From Chara braunii (taxonomy: Eukaryota > Streptophyta > Charophyceae > Charales > Characeae), in the NCBI GenBank assembly GCA_003427395.1, contig BFEA01000088.1:2827454-2856607 (forward strand): a stretch of DNA of 29,154 nt, written 5' to 3'. Each line of letters opens with the position of its first letter. Positions within the stretch are counted from its first letter, which is position 1. The notes below the pieces were generated by a model. That model was not told the origin of the DNA, did not search any database, and saw only the letters and a list, made by a program, of their open reading frames with translations. Position numbers and translations under genes: made by a program. Positions 1 through 9,851 of this stretch are shown one piece after another.

Positions 1-545
1 AAACGGCGGGATGTGATTTCTTTCTCTCCGCCACCTTCAACCGCGGATGCACCCGGCGCGGAATACGTGCCAGGTTCTTTTCCTTGTTTCCCCCTCGTAC
101 CCGCTGTGCTCCGCTCTTCCGCCCGACGCTCACTGCTGCACAACGTTGTTCGCTGTCTGCCTTGGCACTGCCAGTCCTCTCCCCGCTGCCTCTCGCCTTA
201 GTCCTCCGTCGTTAGCTATGCTCGGCTAGCCCCGCCCCATCCTCACTATGGNTGTACCCGACGCTGGGCCCCAGCCAGGTTCATTCATCTGTCTTTGCCA
301 TTGTCTCCGCCTCCCCTGCTGCGCTATCTCGCATTTGCAGCCGCTCCCTCCGTCGCCCACGCCCTGGCTCCCCGTCTCTCTTCTACCTCACTCCGCTGCC
401 CTGCACTTACCGCATCTTTACGGCAGCCCACTCCATTCCCTCGAAACCACAGGCTCCGAGCGCGGCAATAAGCAGTTTCTCCGACAACCTCATTTCCAGA
501 GAGAGCTCTAGGGAAAACCAACTGTTAGACTATTTGACTAGTCTA
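1..545. other. GC-rich unassigned sequence, no supported gene
   Basis: This stretch is C- and T-rich on the plus strand and more GC-rich than most of the window. It contains one ambiguous base at 252. Several short open frames overlap here, up to 87 aa, but they are what GC-rich, stop-poor DNA gives by chance. None shows a domain or signal peptide, and none is conserved elsewhere in the window. It could be a gene flank or an old repeat; I cannot assign it. Confidence 0.5.
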
Positions 546-556
546 GCCTTGCCTGA

Positions 557-672
557 AGCGCGGGCCCAGGTGAATCGGTCCCCCCGGTGCAGATCTTGGT
601 GGTAGTAGCAAATTTTAAAATGATCTCTTTGACGACCGACATGGGGAAAGGCTCCACAAGAACCACTGCTGC
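557..672 (+). pseudogene. Decayed fragment of 25S/28S rRNA
   Basis: The core reads GCAGATCTTGGTGGTAGTAG at 588-607, a signature of eukaryotic large-subunit rRNA. It is followed, with substitutions, by the rRNA order: CAAAT, then an ATGA-TCTTTGA-CGACCGA-like stretch, then GGGGAAAGG-TCCA near 643-656. The GC-rich run before it (about 557-587) also fits the rRNA segment that precedes this motif. The match stops near 672. A 116-bp island of a roughly 3.4-kb gene, with mismatches in normally invariant positions, is a pseudogene fragment. It comes from a different part of 25S rRNA than the pieces at 11320 and 17991. Family knowledge is recalled, not searched. Confidence 0.8.
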
Positions 673-1037
673 GGCAACCTCCTACAGGTGCCCCCACAGC
701 CTCACCAAAGCATAGCTTACCATCTTGCAGGAATCAGCGGGTATGCTCACACCCAAGCCTCCCACAGCAGATATCGGGGAGTTGACGGCGCTCCTACGGA
801 AGGTCCACGCCACCCGGTTTACTGCCAGCTAGGGTGCGTAACCAAGGTCCCCGAGTGCCGTACCGGCCGGCCGCGCCTATTGACGTAGCAACCGGGCCAG
901 GTCCTGTGGTCCCGGCATCGGCCTCAAAGCCGATCCCCAACAGAGACGATAAGTTTAATAATAAAACTAAAATTACAAAATTACAAACGTAACACAGAAA
1001 TTAAGCAAAACCAACCCGTCACCTCACCAGCCTTCGA
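673..1037. other. Unassigned spacer between rRNA fragment and LTR
   Basis: This is mixed-composition sequence that turns A-rich after about 950. I see no gene, RNA or clear repeat in it. It does not resemble the sequence left of the second LTR copy (9575-9851), so the LTR homology really starts near 1038. Confidence 0.4.
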
Positions 1038-1408
1038 TGCCTCGTACCTCGTTTATCAAGTCGAAGCCTCACTGTTGTCGAAGTCGATCTCCACGCACGT
1101 GCACGAGCCTCAGTCAACCGTACCGAGTCAAAATTACCATATCATTTAATCCTAATTTAAATCAGAAGTAAATAAAATAAATAAAAATTTGACGGGCAAT
1201 CACGCCGGCTCCTCAGTCATCAATAAATAAAATCACGTGCGCCTCAAGTCTGCGCGCCACACACTCTCTGTTCTAGTCAACCATCCAGTCAACGTAAATC
1301 ACAGACACAGCCACGCCTAGCGCGGTATACTTAACATAAGACTAAACTTATTTTCTGTTGCTTGCAAAAACAAGGGCGGATACCCTTGTAAGGGTATTCG
1401 CGCCGACA
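1038..1408 (-). repeat. LTR, family X, copy A
   Basis: This segment aligns by eye, with many substitutions and small gaps, to 9852-10208 and more weakly to 28250-28450. Shared landmarks are AAGCCTCACTGTTGTCGA (from about 1064), ATCACGTGCGCCT (about 1231), CCACACACT (about 1256), CCAGTCAACGTAAA (about 1286) and the palindrome at 1380. Read on the minus strand it begins TGTCGGCGCG at 1408 and would end in CA at 1038, as an LTR should. A polypurine-like tract sits just outside the TG end. If this is the 3' LTR of a minus-strand element, the element's interior lies to the right. The left boundary is the least certain part. Confidence 0.6.
1380..1397. other. Conserved 18-bp palindrome near LTR end
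   Basis: ATACCCTTGTAAGGGTAT is an interrupted palindrome with 7-bp arms and lies 11 bp inside the TG end of LTR copy A. The same motif recurs at 10180-10197, 16475-16492 and 28422-28439, while flanking sequence has diverged more. It could be an integrase end-recognition element, a hairpin at the transcript end or a protein-binding site. Confidence 0.75.
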
Positions 1409-1410
1409 AC

Positions 1411-2165
1411 GACTTACCTCGACCTTACGGGAGTTGTCACTTCCCTTTGGTGGGCGTATCCCCCCCGAGCTATCAGTCCACAGTATGAAGGTTAATCAGT
1501 TGCAATCGCAGAGGTGGATCAGCCGAGGTCGTTTCTCGTTCCCTGTAGCATAGGGGGTATGCGCGGTAATACGCCACTATCGAACCCGCACGCGAACCGA
1601 CATCTTGGGGGGACTGAGGTCCCAAGCGCGACTCATCGCTGGTCGACTAGGACGCATCCCATACACCCCGCGAACTCCACTCTAAAGAACATAAAAATAA
1701 AAACACACACAAATATACATACAAAACGACACAGAACAAACAACGCGACAACACTCCTAGTCCCTTAGTCGCCATCCCATAACTCTCCGATGCGGAAATC
1801 GGATAGCCGTCACACGCGAGACTTAGTATAAAGCTGCGTGGATGCACGGTTAACTCATATCGACTGGCAATGAGTGAATACGCAAGCAGTCGCAATGATG
1901 GCGTACTATGTAGCTCTCATAATCAAGCGGTCCCTCTTGGATCCGAGTACCGCTTATGACACTCAAGTGTCAGACTCGTGAGGGTCTACCTCTTCACGAT
2001 ATTGCACGGCTGAAGGAATAGCCGTGTGGCCTCCGCGGCACTTCCGACATTAAGGCTGAGTGTCTCGGGGAGATTCCTTCCATGCAGAGTCTAGGGTCTG
2101 GGATGTCCTGGACAAGGACCTCGAATCCAGGCCCAGGACCAACGTCCGACTAAGAAATCTTTAAG
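1411..2165 (-). repeat. Internal region of element 1, non-coding
   Basis: This block is paralogous to 22558-23650. Shared landmarks in order are ACTTACCTC, CCGAGCTAT, GCAATC-CAGAGGTGG, GTTTCTCGTTCC, the GCATAGGGGG run, CGACTAGGACG, and at the end AAGGACCTCGAAT followed by ACCAACGTCCGAC (about 2114-2153 and 23606-23641). The second copy has a MITE and a tRNA-like insert between these landmarks. No reading frame is kept between the copies, so it is non-coding. An 84-aa frame at 1514-1768 is not conserved. Confidence 0.65.
1412..1424 (-). promoter_or_regulatory. Candidate polypurine tract
   Basis: Minus-strand sequence GGTCGAGGTAAGT ends two bases before the GTTGTCGG LTR start. The matching position of the second element (22561-22574) reads GAGTGGAGGTAAGT. 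A conserved purine-rich tract next to the LTR start is what plus-strand DNA priming needs, and it supports a minus orientation. Confidence 0.45.
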
Positions 2166-2263
2166 AAGCATACGTCAAATAGAGGGGTTTTCTCCCCTTT
2201 CTCAATCTCAACCCCAATTAAACCCTTAAGCGTAGGCCCTCAGCCACGCGAACAACCAACATA

Positions 2264-2783
2264 CAACAGAAAAATTTCCACGAGAAATGAAAGTTGAAAA
2301 AACATTCCATAAAAAAAAATCCTTCATATTTATAAATTATCATTCCAATGTTCGTTCAATTCTAAAACTTTCAGTTTTATTTGATAAGATCCCGTCTAAA
2401 TATGAGTTTTCCCTTCCAGCTACATCTATTTGTTCAAGATGGAATGAAAGTCTGAACGAGTTTATGAAATGTTTTAATTAAACTTTCATTCTACTACAAA
2501 AAATATCTTCTAATTTAGATTGGATTAACCTATTTATGACTGAAAATCCTTACTTAAAATGAAAGTCCAAATAAATATTTCATGAACTCGTCCACACTTT
2601 CATTCCATCTCTAGCATGGAGTTTAAATAAGAAGGGATACCCCATTGTTGGAAGGAAAGTTTTTAAGTAAAACGGAAAATTTTAAAATTGGAATGACATT
2701 TTTTAAGATGGAATAAAAAATTTAAATTTAGAATGTAATTTCACTATAGAATGATTATTTAATTCTAGAAAAATTTTCTGTTG
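2264..2783. mobile_element. MITE-like AT-rich foldback (about 520 bp)
   Basis: The ends are inverted: CAACAGAAAAATTT at 2264 and the complement of CAACAGAAAATTTTTC ending at 2783. A TA dinucleotide lies just outside each end, as expected for a Tc1/mariner-type target duplication, although TA is weak evidence. An inner pair of inverted arms of about 37 bp (near 2437-2475 and 2570-2612) shares AGATGGAATGAAAGT and GACGAGTT. There is no transposase, so it would be non-autonomous. The paralogous element at 22558 onward has no such insert at the matching site. Confidence 0.6.
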
Positions 2784-2785
2784 TA

Positions 2786-3410
2786 GGTACATACATATAT
2801 ATATAAAACATCGAATTTTTGTAGTCAATATATGGAGAACTTTAGAACATATCTAATGGGTGATTAGGATTGACTTTTGCTTTGTTTATTCCAAACGGAA
2901 TGAAGTTTAATTATCTTATTATCTTAAGAATTCAGCTTTCGCTTGCCAACAACAAATATATTACTATATTCACAGCCCCTCGTTTGTTGTCCTCTTCTCC
3001 CTCTCTGCCTACGGTTTACCGGGCAGCTCTATTTGACGATATATATGTAAAGGGGGAATAAGTATGTGACGATCATTTCTCACAATCACAGTGAGACTCC
3101 TCACAACCATATATGTATGTGTGATCACAGGCAGTCAAATCCAAACTCCGAATCACAGAACATACCTGCAATCACATCAAAGAGTAAACCAAGAGTCCAC
3201 ACACCACACGGAGTCAACTCCAACCAATCTCTATACTCATACCCCTTGCTTTAGTCATGCAAACCCTAGCCCGTGTTCAACCAACCATAATTAAATACTC
3301 AGTAACTTTGTTAAATGACCATTCAATAAAAGTTCGGGTGAAAACCTTAATAAAACAATAAAAATTACCTAGACAAAAAACCTTCTAGGTTGAGTATAGA
3401 AAATAAATTG
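2786..3410. other. AT-rich spacer, no gene
   Basis: The stretch has an ATAT microsatellite near 2795-2805. From about 3070 it is a CA-rich zone (TCACAATCACA, CACACACCACACGG) whose style matches 23770-23960 in the second element. Short open frames here are not conserved. I see no gene or RNA. Confidence 0.4.
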
Positions 3411-3510
3411 GAGTTGAGTCGTAAACCGACGAATCGGCAACCGACTTGTTATCAGTGATAACAGAAGGTGATCCTTGTTGGATCAAGCTTAATCTAGTCT
3501 TTACTTCGAA
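3411..3510. repeat. Conserved block shared by both elements (block 1)
   Basis: The order GTTATCA/TTAAA-TGATAACAGAAG, then GAT, CTT/GATCC and ATCAAG-TTAATCTA is shared with 24112-24205. TTATCAGTGATAA at 3450-3462 is itself a small palindrome. The block precedes the ~122-bp tandem repeats in both elements, which confirms that the two regions are collinear. Confidence 0.55.
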
Positions 3511-3736
3511 TCAAATGTTCAAGAGGATATGTAATACAAGACAGACCAATCCCCAAACTAAATTTATGAGTCCAAATCGAGAGTAATCTCCATTAATCAC
3601 GATCTCACCACAAATTATTCTACTCAACTAAGTCTGAGTCTACCCCTAAGTCAGTGCCTAAAGAAATGGTAGATCTTTGGCAGAATCTTTTTTATGCGCA
3701 ATGGATTGTCAGACCTGCCACCTGTCATAACATAAT

Positions 3737-4350
3737 CTAACCCCTCTAAACCAAGAAAATTTCAGCAGCGCTTCCCATATGAAAAGTGTCTTCGCAGAAT
3801 TTATAATACCTCAAATAGGAAAATAAAATCTAAACTTTAATTTTGGAAAGTCAAAACTCGTCTAACTCCCTGAAGTAGCAAAAATTTAAACAACATCTTC
3901 TTTAAAAAGGTAGGCTTACTAAATTCGTGCTAAGTCAGATAGGAACTTAGAAGTTAGACTTGAGTTCGACTTCAAGACAAAGTTTAACTGACCCCTTAGA
4001 TTTGCAGAAATTTTGGTAGCGCTTCCCGTAGAAAAAATGTTATTTCAAAATTTATTCAAAGTTAAATCCAGAATCTAAAATAACTTTGACTTCTCAAGGT
4101 CTAATTTCGTCTAACTCCCTGAATTAGCAAAAATTTGGGCATCACCCCTTTTAGAAAAGGAGGTTTTTCATATTTTTACTAAGTCAAAAAATTAGAGAAG
4201 TTGGACTCTGAAAAAAATAAAATATGACTAACTCCTTGGTTTTGTAGAAATTTTGGCAGCGCTTCCCGTAGAGAAAGTGGCTTACCAAAATTTATACAAA
4301 CCCAAGTATAATAAAAGATCCCAGAAAATGCAAAAATTGACTTAAGTAAA
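3737..4350. repeat. Five tandem units of about 122 bp
   Basis: Units begin near 3737, 3863, 3982, 4110 and 4228, each with CTAACTCCCTGA-like sequence, then AAATTTTGGCAGCGCTTCCC, GTAGAAAAAGTG, and AAAATTTATAC. Odd units resemble each other more (GCGCTTCCCGTAG) than even ones (CATC-CCTTTTAGAAAAGG), suggesting a higher-order dimer of about 245 bp. Shorter relatives lie at 24325-24540. Similar GGCAG-CTCCC repeats occur, as I recall, in non-coding parts of angiosperm Ty3/Gypsy derivatives; this is memory, not a search. Confidence 0.65.
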
Positions 4351-4592
4351 AAAAAAACTTAGCTCAGAAAATGCAGGAATTGGAACTACCTCCTATGGCT
4401 CTAGCACGTGGCGAGCAACTAAAGCAACTACCTATCAGTTAAAACTCAGACTAAATAGTAGTCGCATTCAGTCACATGCAGGCCAAACCACAAAGGTAAG
4501 TATTCTCACCATCCCAAAGTCAGTTTATCAAATAATAGTTCATGATCTTTCAATGATTTATCCCTTTATGCCCAGCTTACATAAGGCACAAA
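4351..4592. other. Spacer before hairpin array
   Basis: No gene or RNA seen. The stretch links the ~122-bp units to the hairpin array, the same order as in the second element (24541-24911). Confidence 0.35.
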
Positions 4593-5311
4593 GTTAGACC
4601 ACCCAATCTTATGGGAACCTTTCTAGCTCAGTCATAGAATATACACAAACACAGGGCACTACAACTTTTCTCTTGTCTGGGAATGTGACTAGGCCACCCT
4701 AGTCGCCCTGAACCATTTAAGTATCCAAGTTATATATATATATGTCTGCACTTTGTCTTTTAAGGCAACATATGACTGAACCGGTCATCTTAGATCAAGA
4801 TTCAGTCTGTCCCTTCTTACCACAATTTTATTCTTAATTCATACTCTCTTCAGTTGGTGATAAGCTACAGTCAGACCATCCAATCTTATGGAAAAATGTC
4901 TGACTAGCCTGTTCATAAATAAGTACTATAAGATATAAAAAAATGTAGCCTTTTTGTTTTAGCTTGTGCGTGGCTCCAGACCAGACCACCCAATCTTATG
5001 GGAACCTGTCTAGTCCTTTGCCTGAATTTCCCTCTTTTAAAATAAACAAGAGAGAGTCAGGGTTATCCAATCTTATGGAACGTTCCCAACTCTTTTTCAA
5101 AACTATAAAACGTAAGAAAACTCAAAGAAGCAAGGCAACCAAGTCATCTAATCTTATGGGAAAATGTTTGGTTCCTGAAAGTCAAACGCATGCAACCCTC
5201 ACAAGTCAAAGCAACCAGACCACCCAATCTTATGGGAACCTGTCTGGTCCTTCAGGCAATCAAAAGTAAACATAGCACTGGACCCTCCAATCTTAAGGAG
5301 ACTCTCCTGGC
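4593..5311. repeat. Hairpin array 1, about nine units
   Basis: Units of 34-41 nt share a core like CCCAATCTTATGGG, itself a small stem, inside an outer stem that varies. Outer pairs include TAGA/TCTA in 4593-4629, GACTAGG/CCTAGTC (4687-4704), GACTGAA/TTCAGTC (4774-4807), GTCAGAC/GTCTGAC (4870-4904), ACCAGAC/GTCTAGT (4980-5014, one mismatch), GAGT/ACTC plus GGG/CCC (5054-5092), AACCAA/TTGGTT (5137-5173) and ACCAGAC/GTCTGGT (5214-5248). A unit at 5278-5311 keeps the inner CTCC/GGAG. Pairing persists while sequence changes, which suggests selection or a copying mechanism acting on structure. Spacers between units vary from tens to over 100 nt. Confidence 0.75.
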
Positions 5312-5569
5312 CTTTGGTTGACCCAGTTAAACAGGCAATACTGCCTTCCTCCCACCTTTCCCCCAGATGCAACCCCACAATCTGCTTTCAGTCAAACCAA
5401 CAAAATTGAAACTGCAAATTGCACAATCATTCATTTTATTATGTCTAGTTTGTCCTGAAAGTCAAACTGAAAGTAAAAGTAGGGTTGTACTCAGTATACT
5501 CAGTCAAAACATAGTCAGGAATATACGTAATGGGTTATAACTGGGTTTATAGAAGGAAACCAAAGGTTA
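5312..5569. other. Post-array spacer with conserved TTTGGTTGACCCAGTT
   Basis: The motif TTTGGTTGACCCAGTT directly follows the last hairpin (5314-5329) and is found again directly after array 2 (25976-25991). The rest is unassigned. The fixed position suggests a functional array end or shared ancestry of the whole module. Confidence 0.5.
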
Positions 5570-5835
5570 CCTCTTAGTTCCCTGCCTCCAGAACCTCGCC
5601 TCGGTTCCGGCAGAGCTCCCACAATCTGTGGCCTGACTCCCCACAGAGTCTTGCTGCGGTCCTACGGGTTGCAATCCCGCCTGCCGCCTTCCCCTCAGAA
5701 CATGACTAGACTTAGAGTAAGAAAGGCAGAATGAGGGGTTTGAGACTCTCGAGATACATGAGAGGGACTGACTCAACTCTCAAGAGAGGGCCTTGTAATC
5801 TCCAATCGCCTGAGGGCCCCGCAATGATGGTCAAT
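5570..5835. repeat. Conserved block shared by both elements (block 2)
   Basis: The block aligns with 26240-26520. Landmarks in order are GTTCCCTGCCTCC, GAACC, TCCGG-AGAGCT, CACAAT, AGAGTCTT-like, TGCGGTC, GGGTTGCAATCCC, CCTG, and at the end CCTGAGGG-CCC and CAATG-TGGTCAAT. It is one of the better conserved parts of the two elements. On the minus strand 5567-5776 is an open 69-aa frame whose C-terminal part resembles the paralogous translation, but the second copy has a stop in that frame. A non-coding, structural or leader role fits better than a peptide. Confidence 0.6.
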
Positions 5836-7814
5836 GCGCAGAACAACTTGGTCAACTGAAATCAAACCGCTGCCCGTTGATTCTCTGGCGGCCCTCCAAG
5901 TTGCAGGAACAACCTCATACACAGACTTTATCACCCTCCCTGAGCCCCCGTGCTCCTTTTTAGATCAGTCATTGATCAACACATCAAATGCAACAGCAAA
6001 ATGTTGTAGTCTCAATCTCCCTCGCAATGTGCATAGAAACGCCCGACGAATACCAACGACCGCAAGTGCACTGGAACAGCTGGCATGGAGGACAATGAAT
6101 GATGTTGACGTTGTAACAAGCTCGCCACACTAGTGATGTAGAGCAACAAATGCCCCGCACCAGCTAACCGCCAAGCCTACACCCTGTAGTTGGCTTATTG
6201 CTGCCCAGTACAGCAGTGAATGACGTTGCCGCTCGTCGAGCGAGCTTGCAGTCTCGCGACCTGCCTTCAACCACTTCGGTTAGCTTCTTCTTGGTGGGCA
6301 GAGCATTGTTTTAATGGGCGAATCTCCAGTCCTCGTGGCCCTACTCATTTGGCGGGTGGGCGGCACATAAACAATCCGGTAAGTCATTGTCCCTTGTGAT
6401 TGACCCTCGGCTGCTCCGACTGATGGAAAGAGCGGCCCACAGCCCAGTAGGTAGGATCTGCACCCTCCTGCTGAAACGACGGGCTCGAAGAGCGGCACAA
6501 GACGATAATTCAATAGCTAGTATGATACAATAGTGAGTCTCTCCTCATACAGCAGCAACAGCCGGAAGTGTGACGGGGTTGGCTTCTCTGATTGTCATCG
6601 AGACCAAGTACGTATCCCATTCCCAACCTTCCTCAGTCTGAACTGCCGACCTCAGCCAACAAAGTCTATGGTTAAACGCACGTGAGTACTAACTCCAAAT
6701 TGATCAGTTGCTCTCAGCAACAATATGGTCCTTCCTAATCCCACTGAATTCCCACAGTCGTGCCTCCGTATTTGCCCAGCGGAACAGTAGTTCACCAGCC
6801 AGCTGTTAAACCTGCAGGCTTGCAACTGGCTCTCGGCCACTCCTTTTGGCACAACAAGTAATCGTCATAGGCAACCTGTGATAGTCCGTGTTCCATCAAA
6901 TGACCCGGCAATCAGCGCTCAATAACCTATAGCAGTCTGTGCCCTACCAAAAGGCGACAGTCTGCCCTCACGTCTCAGTACGTCGGCCAACTGCTACAAG
7001 CCAGCAGGCAAGTTACAAGCTCTTGGTTCACAAGCCCCGCCACTTCGGCAACTGACACAGGCAGTGTTTCTGCTAAATGGTAAGTTTCTGACCCTCGTCG
7101 TTGTCCTCATGTCCCTCCTTCGATATACCGAGCAGAACTCAAATGAATTGTTTGCCTAGATGCGAACATATTCATTTAGTATTTGCAAAGTTATCTCCCT
7201 CCCCACCACATCTGTTATCTCTTCTCCTTTACGCAGTCGCTTCCCTTACTGCCTTCTTCCTTACTAACTGCCCGACCAATCAAATTTCGAAATTGAAATC
7301 GGTTATTTTCAGAACCTCCACTTTAGTTCTTCCACAGCTCTGTGATCGGCCAATGGCGAACGCGACTGTGACTGTTGTTGCCGCCTTGCCGCTCTCCAAA
7401 TATGCAATGTGAGAATGAATTTTCCGTTACAACATGGAATCATACGCTGCTCTTCAGTCATGCACGCAGAACGGTAGGATGGGCAACGCCCCGGTCAACA
7501 GGTGAGTCTCCAATCCCTCAGCTAGCTCGACATCTTATGTCTCCTCAATTGATAGGATAGGCACAGTCTGGATGCATCAGCCGCTAGAAAACGGCTAGAT
7601 ACATCGATACTTCACTAGCTCATTTCCCCAAGTGCAACTATCGTTGCCTGCCACTCAAAACCCATCCATTATGCTTGAAATCTAAGTTCGTCAGCTGATT
7701 CGCAACGCATAAAAACCACATCCTACCACTTTCTTTCACTCAGTTTCATCAAGAATGAGTCAACAGTCCGTTTTCACGCTCTCTCTAAGCTACACATCCG
7801 ACGCCTCTACGGAG
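5836..7814. other. Unassigned interior, no supported gene
   Basis: The sequence is rich in CAACA/GCAACA and GTAGT motifs, in the style of 26540-27130, so it may continue the element interior; the match is too weak for me to align. Short open frames of up to 103 aa (for example at 5834-6133 and 7101-7412) have no domains. The right end of element 1, where a second LTR should be, was not found here. Confidence 0.4.
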
Positions 7815-8262
7815 CTACAAGCGGTTATCGGGTAGCTGAAAATTCAAGAATGAAAATTCTGAAGTGAGAGTTTTTGGCAGTCCGAAAATCCTGAATGGTC
7901 CTGAAGTGGTGAAAGGTTCAAAGACCCTGAAAACCACCTGTTTAGTCAGGTTGCATCCGGAAGTGGTGAAGGGTGTCCTGAAGTGGTCAAGTGAGAGTTT
8001 TGGGCAGCGCGAAAATCTTGCATGGTCCTGAAGTGGTGAAAGGTCCGAAGACCATGAAAACCACCCTTCGCCACTTGAGGATGCAGCCTGCCTAAACAGA
8101 TGGTTTTCAGGGTCTTTGGAGCTTTCACCACTTCATGACCATTTAGGATTTTCAGACTTGAATGGTCCTGAAGTGGTGAAAGGTCCGAAGACCATGAAAA
8201 CCACCTGTTTCGGCAGGTTGCATCCTGAAGTGGTGAAGGTTGTCATGAAGTGGTGATGAAAA
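7815..8262. repeat. Foldback of direct and inverted copies
   Basis: A unit containing GGTCCTGAAGTGGTGAAAGG, CGAAGACCATGAAAACCACC, CTGTTT and GGTTGCATCC-GAAGTGG occurs in plus orientation near 7893-7970, 8023-8068 (partial) and 8161-8245. An inverted copy lies at about 8067-8155 (CCACTTGAGGATGCAGCCTG, then GGTTTTCAGGGTCTTTGGAG). The inverted copy could pair with either neighbour, so long alternative hairpins are possible. No transposase frame is present. It could be a foldback element or a locally rearranged MITE. Confidence 0.7.
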
Positions 8263-9851
8263 AAACGAATGTTGTTAACCTTTTCTTCCTTGAAACCCCT
8301 ATCCAGTACTTTGGCTCGCCCGATTTCGTTACGAAACGGTCGAGTTGCACAGCCCTCACCTCCACCATAGCTGCTACCATCCTACCTTCGCGCAGCCAGT
8401 AACCCTCCTAGCACAAAATTCACTATCTCTTCGCAAAATCCGACCGCGCTAATGGATTCACAGCATCTTGAAACCCCCGATTAACCCTCTAGTCCACTCG
8501 ATTCCGTAGAGAATTGAGCGAGATCTCAATTTTATTTTTATTTTTCTCTTGTCGTCTTCACACTTCCCGCCATAGCTTCACGCGGGACTTTTCCCTTCCA
8601 CCTTCCCACTTACTGACTTATTGCTGAGACTAACATCGAAATCGATTTCCCTCTACTCTAAAGTATTGAAAACGATCCTCTACTTGCCCGTTTTTGCTGA
8701 GAACGGGCAAGAAGATTCCCTCCTTGCTCGTTCACGCTCGTCGTTTCTATCGCCCTCGTCCCTACCTTCCTTTACTCGCGAATGCGCCTGGTGTAAGAGG
8801 GTGCCCAGATACCACTGCTTCCCATTGCTTGTGGTCGACCCTCGTCCTCTATCGGTCGTCTTCATTCCGAGAATACTAGGCGCAGGCCTTTCTCCCCGAC
8901 TGCTACCCCATGGGCACTCTGGAGGAAGTCAATCCTAGGTCGATGCTGCTACTCTACTTTCTTCGACACTTGTCTGACGAGTGTCTCCCATGAAAGTATC
9001 GAATGATGCAGGCAGACTACACCTAAGAAGGTGGTCACATGTCACCCTGCAGAATCCGCTGGCCCCTGGCGCTGCTACGAGGCGGTGGACGATGGACCTG
9101 CAGTCATACCCTCAGGGATGGGCCCCGGTGCCGAACTTCAGTGGTCGTAGCAGTCGATGCGGAGAAAGGCCCTATGTAAGTAGGCCTCACTGCGGCCTCT
9201 GCCCTAGTGCCTCAGCCGTCGCCCTAGCGTTGCTCAGCACCTTATGTGGCTCCGGCAGGCGTGTTCACACTCAACCCTCTTACAACAGATCATGGTTGGT
9301 GGACAGCCCACCCGCAATGATCCCTGCGACTCAGGTTTCTTCCGCTTCGCGGGCTAACCGCCCATCAACTTGCATGCATGTTGACTTCCTGTGCCTGCTC
9401 CTCAAGACGGTCGGACCACGGACCCTCGTCAGCCCCATAGGTAAAAAAAAACAGAAGAATGCGTGCTCCAAGCGTTCGTCCATCGCGACGACATCCAAAT
9501 CCAGCGTCACGCATGAGTCAAGGAACACCGGAGAAAGTAATAATAATAGTGCGATGCTACAAAAATAAAATTATTTAGAAACTTTTAATCGTCAAACTTG
9601 AAATACGATGGACAAGGAAGAAAAAAAATGCTAGCACCGTTCTAATGTTGCTGGCGACAAAACCAAAGGAGATAGCCCTGTCGAACACTCAACCCCTCGG
9701 CTGCTCTGCGTTGTTCCGATACTCCTTCACCTCCATCCGCTGATCTCGATCCCTATATCTCTCTAATGAAAGTCCAACGCAGTAACCAATAATACTAGGC
9801 CCAGTCTGGGTCTAGTTTTGACGGACACCTAAATAAACAGGTACTATGCGA
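8263..9851. other. Unassigned sequence with one long chance ORF
   Basis: A 195-aa open frame runs at 8981-9568 on the plus strand. Its composition (rich in Ser, Arg, Pro and Thr), lack of hydrophobic-core pattern and lack of any motif I know argue against a protein. A near-palindrome with GGCCCAG/CTGGG arms lies at 9794-9816. TTATTTT and poly(A) runs occur near 8529 and 9622. No RNA gene seen. Confidence 0.4.

Noticed and set aside
4593-5311. CRISPR array
   Set aside because: Units are degenerate and unevenly spaced, spacers are not uniform, there are no cas genes, and the context is eukaryotic.
5567-5776. 69-aa minus-strand frame conserved in part in the paralogous block
   Set aside because: The paralogous copy has stops in that frame; conservation is better explained at the DNA or RNA level.
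8981-9568. 195-aa open frame, the longest in the window
   Set aside because: No recognisable domain, composition typical of stop-poor GC-rich DNA, and no conservation elsewhere in the window.
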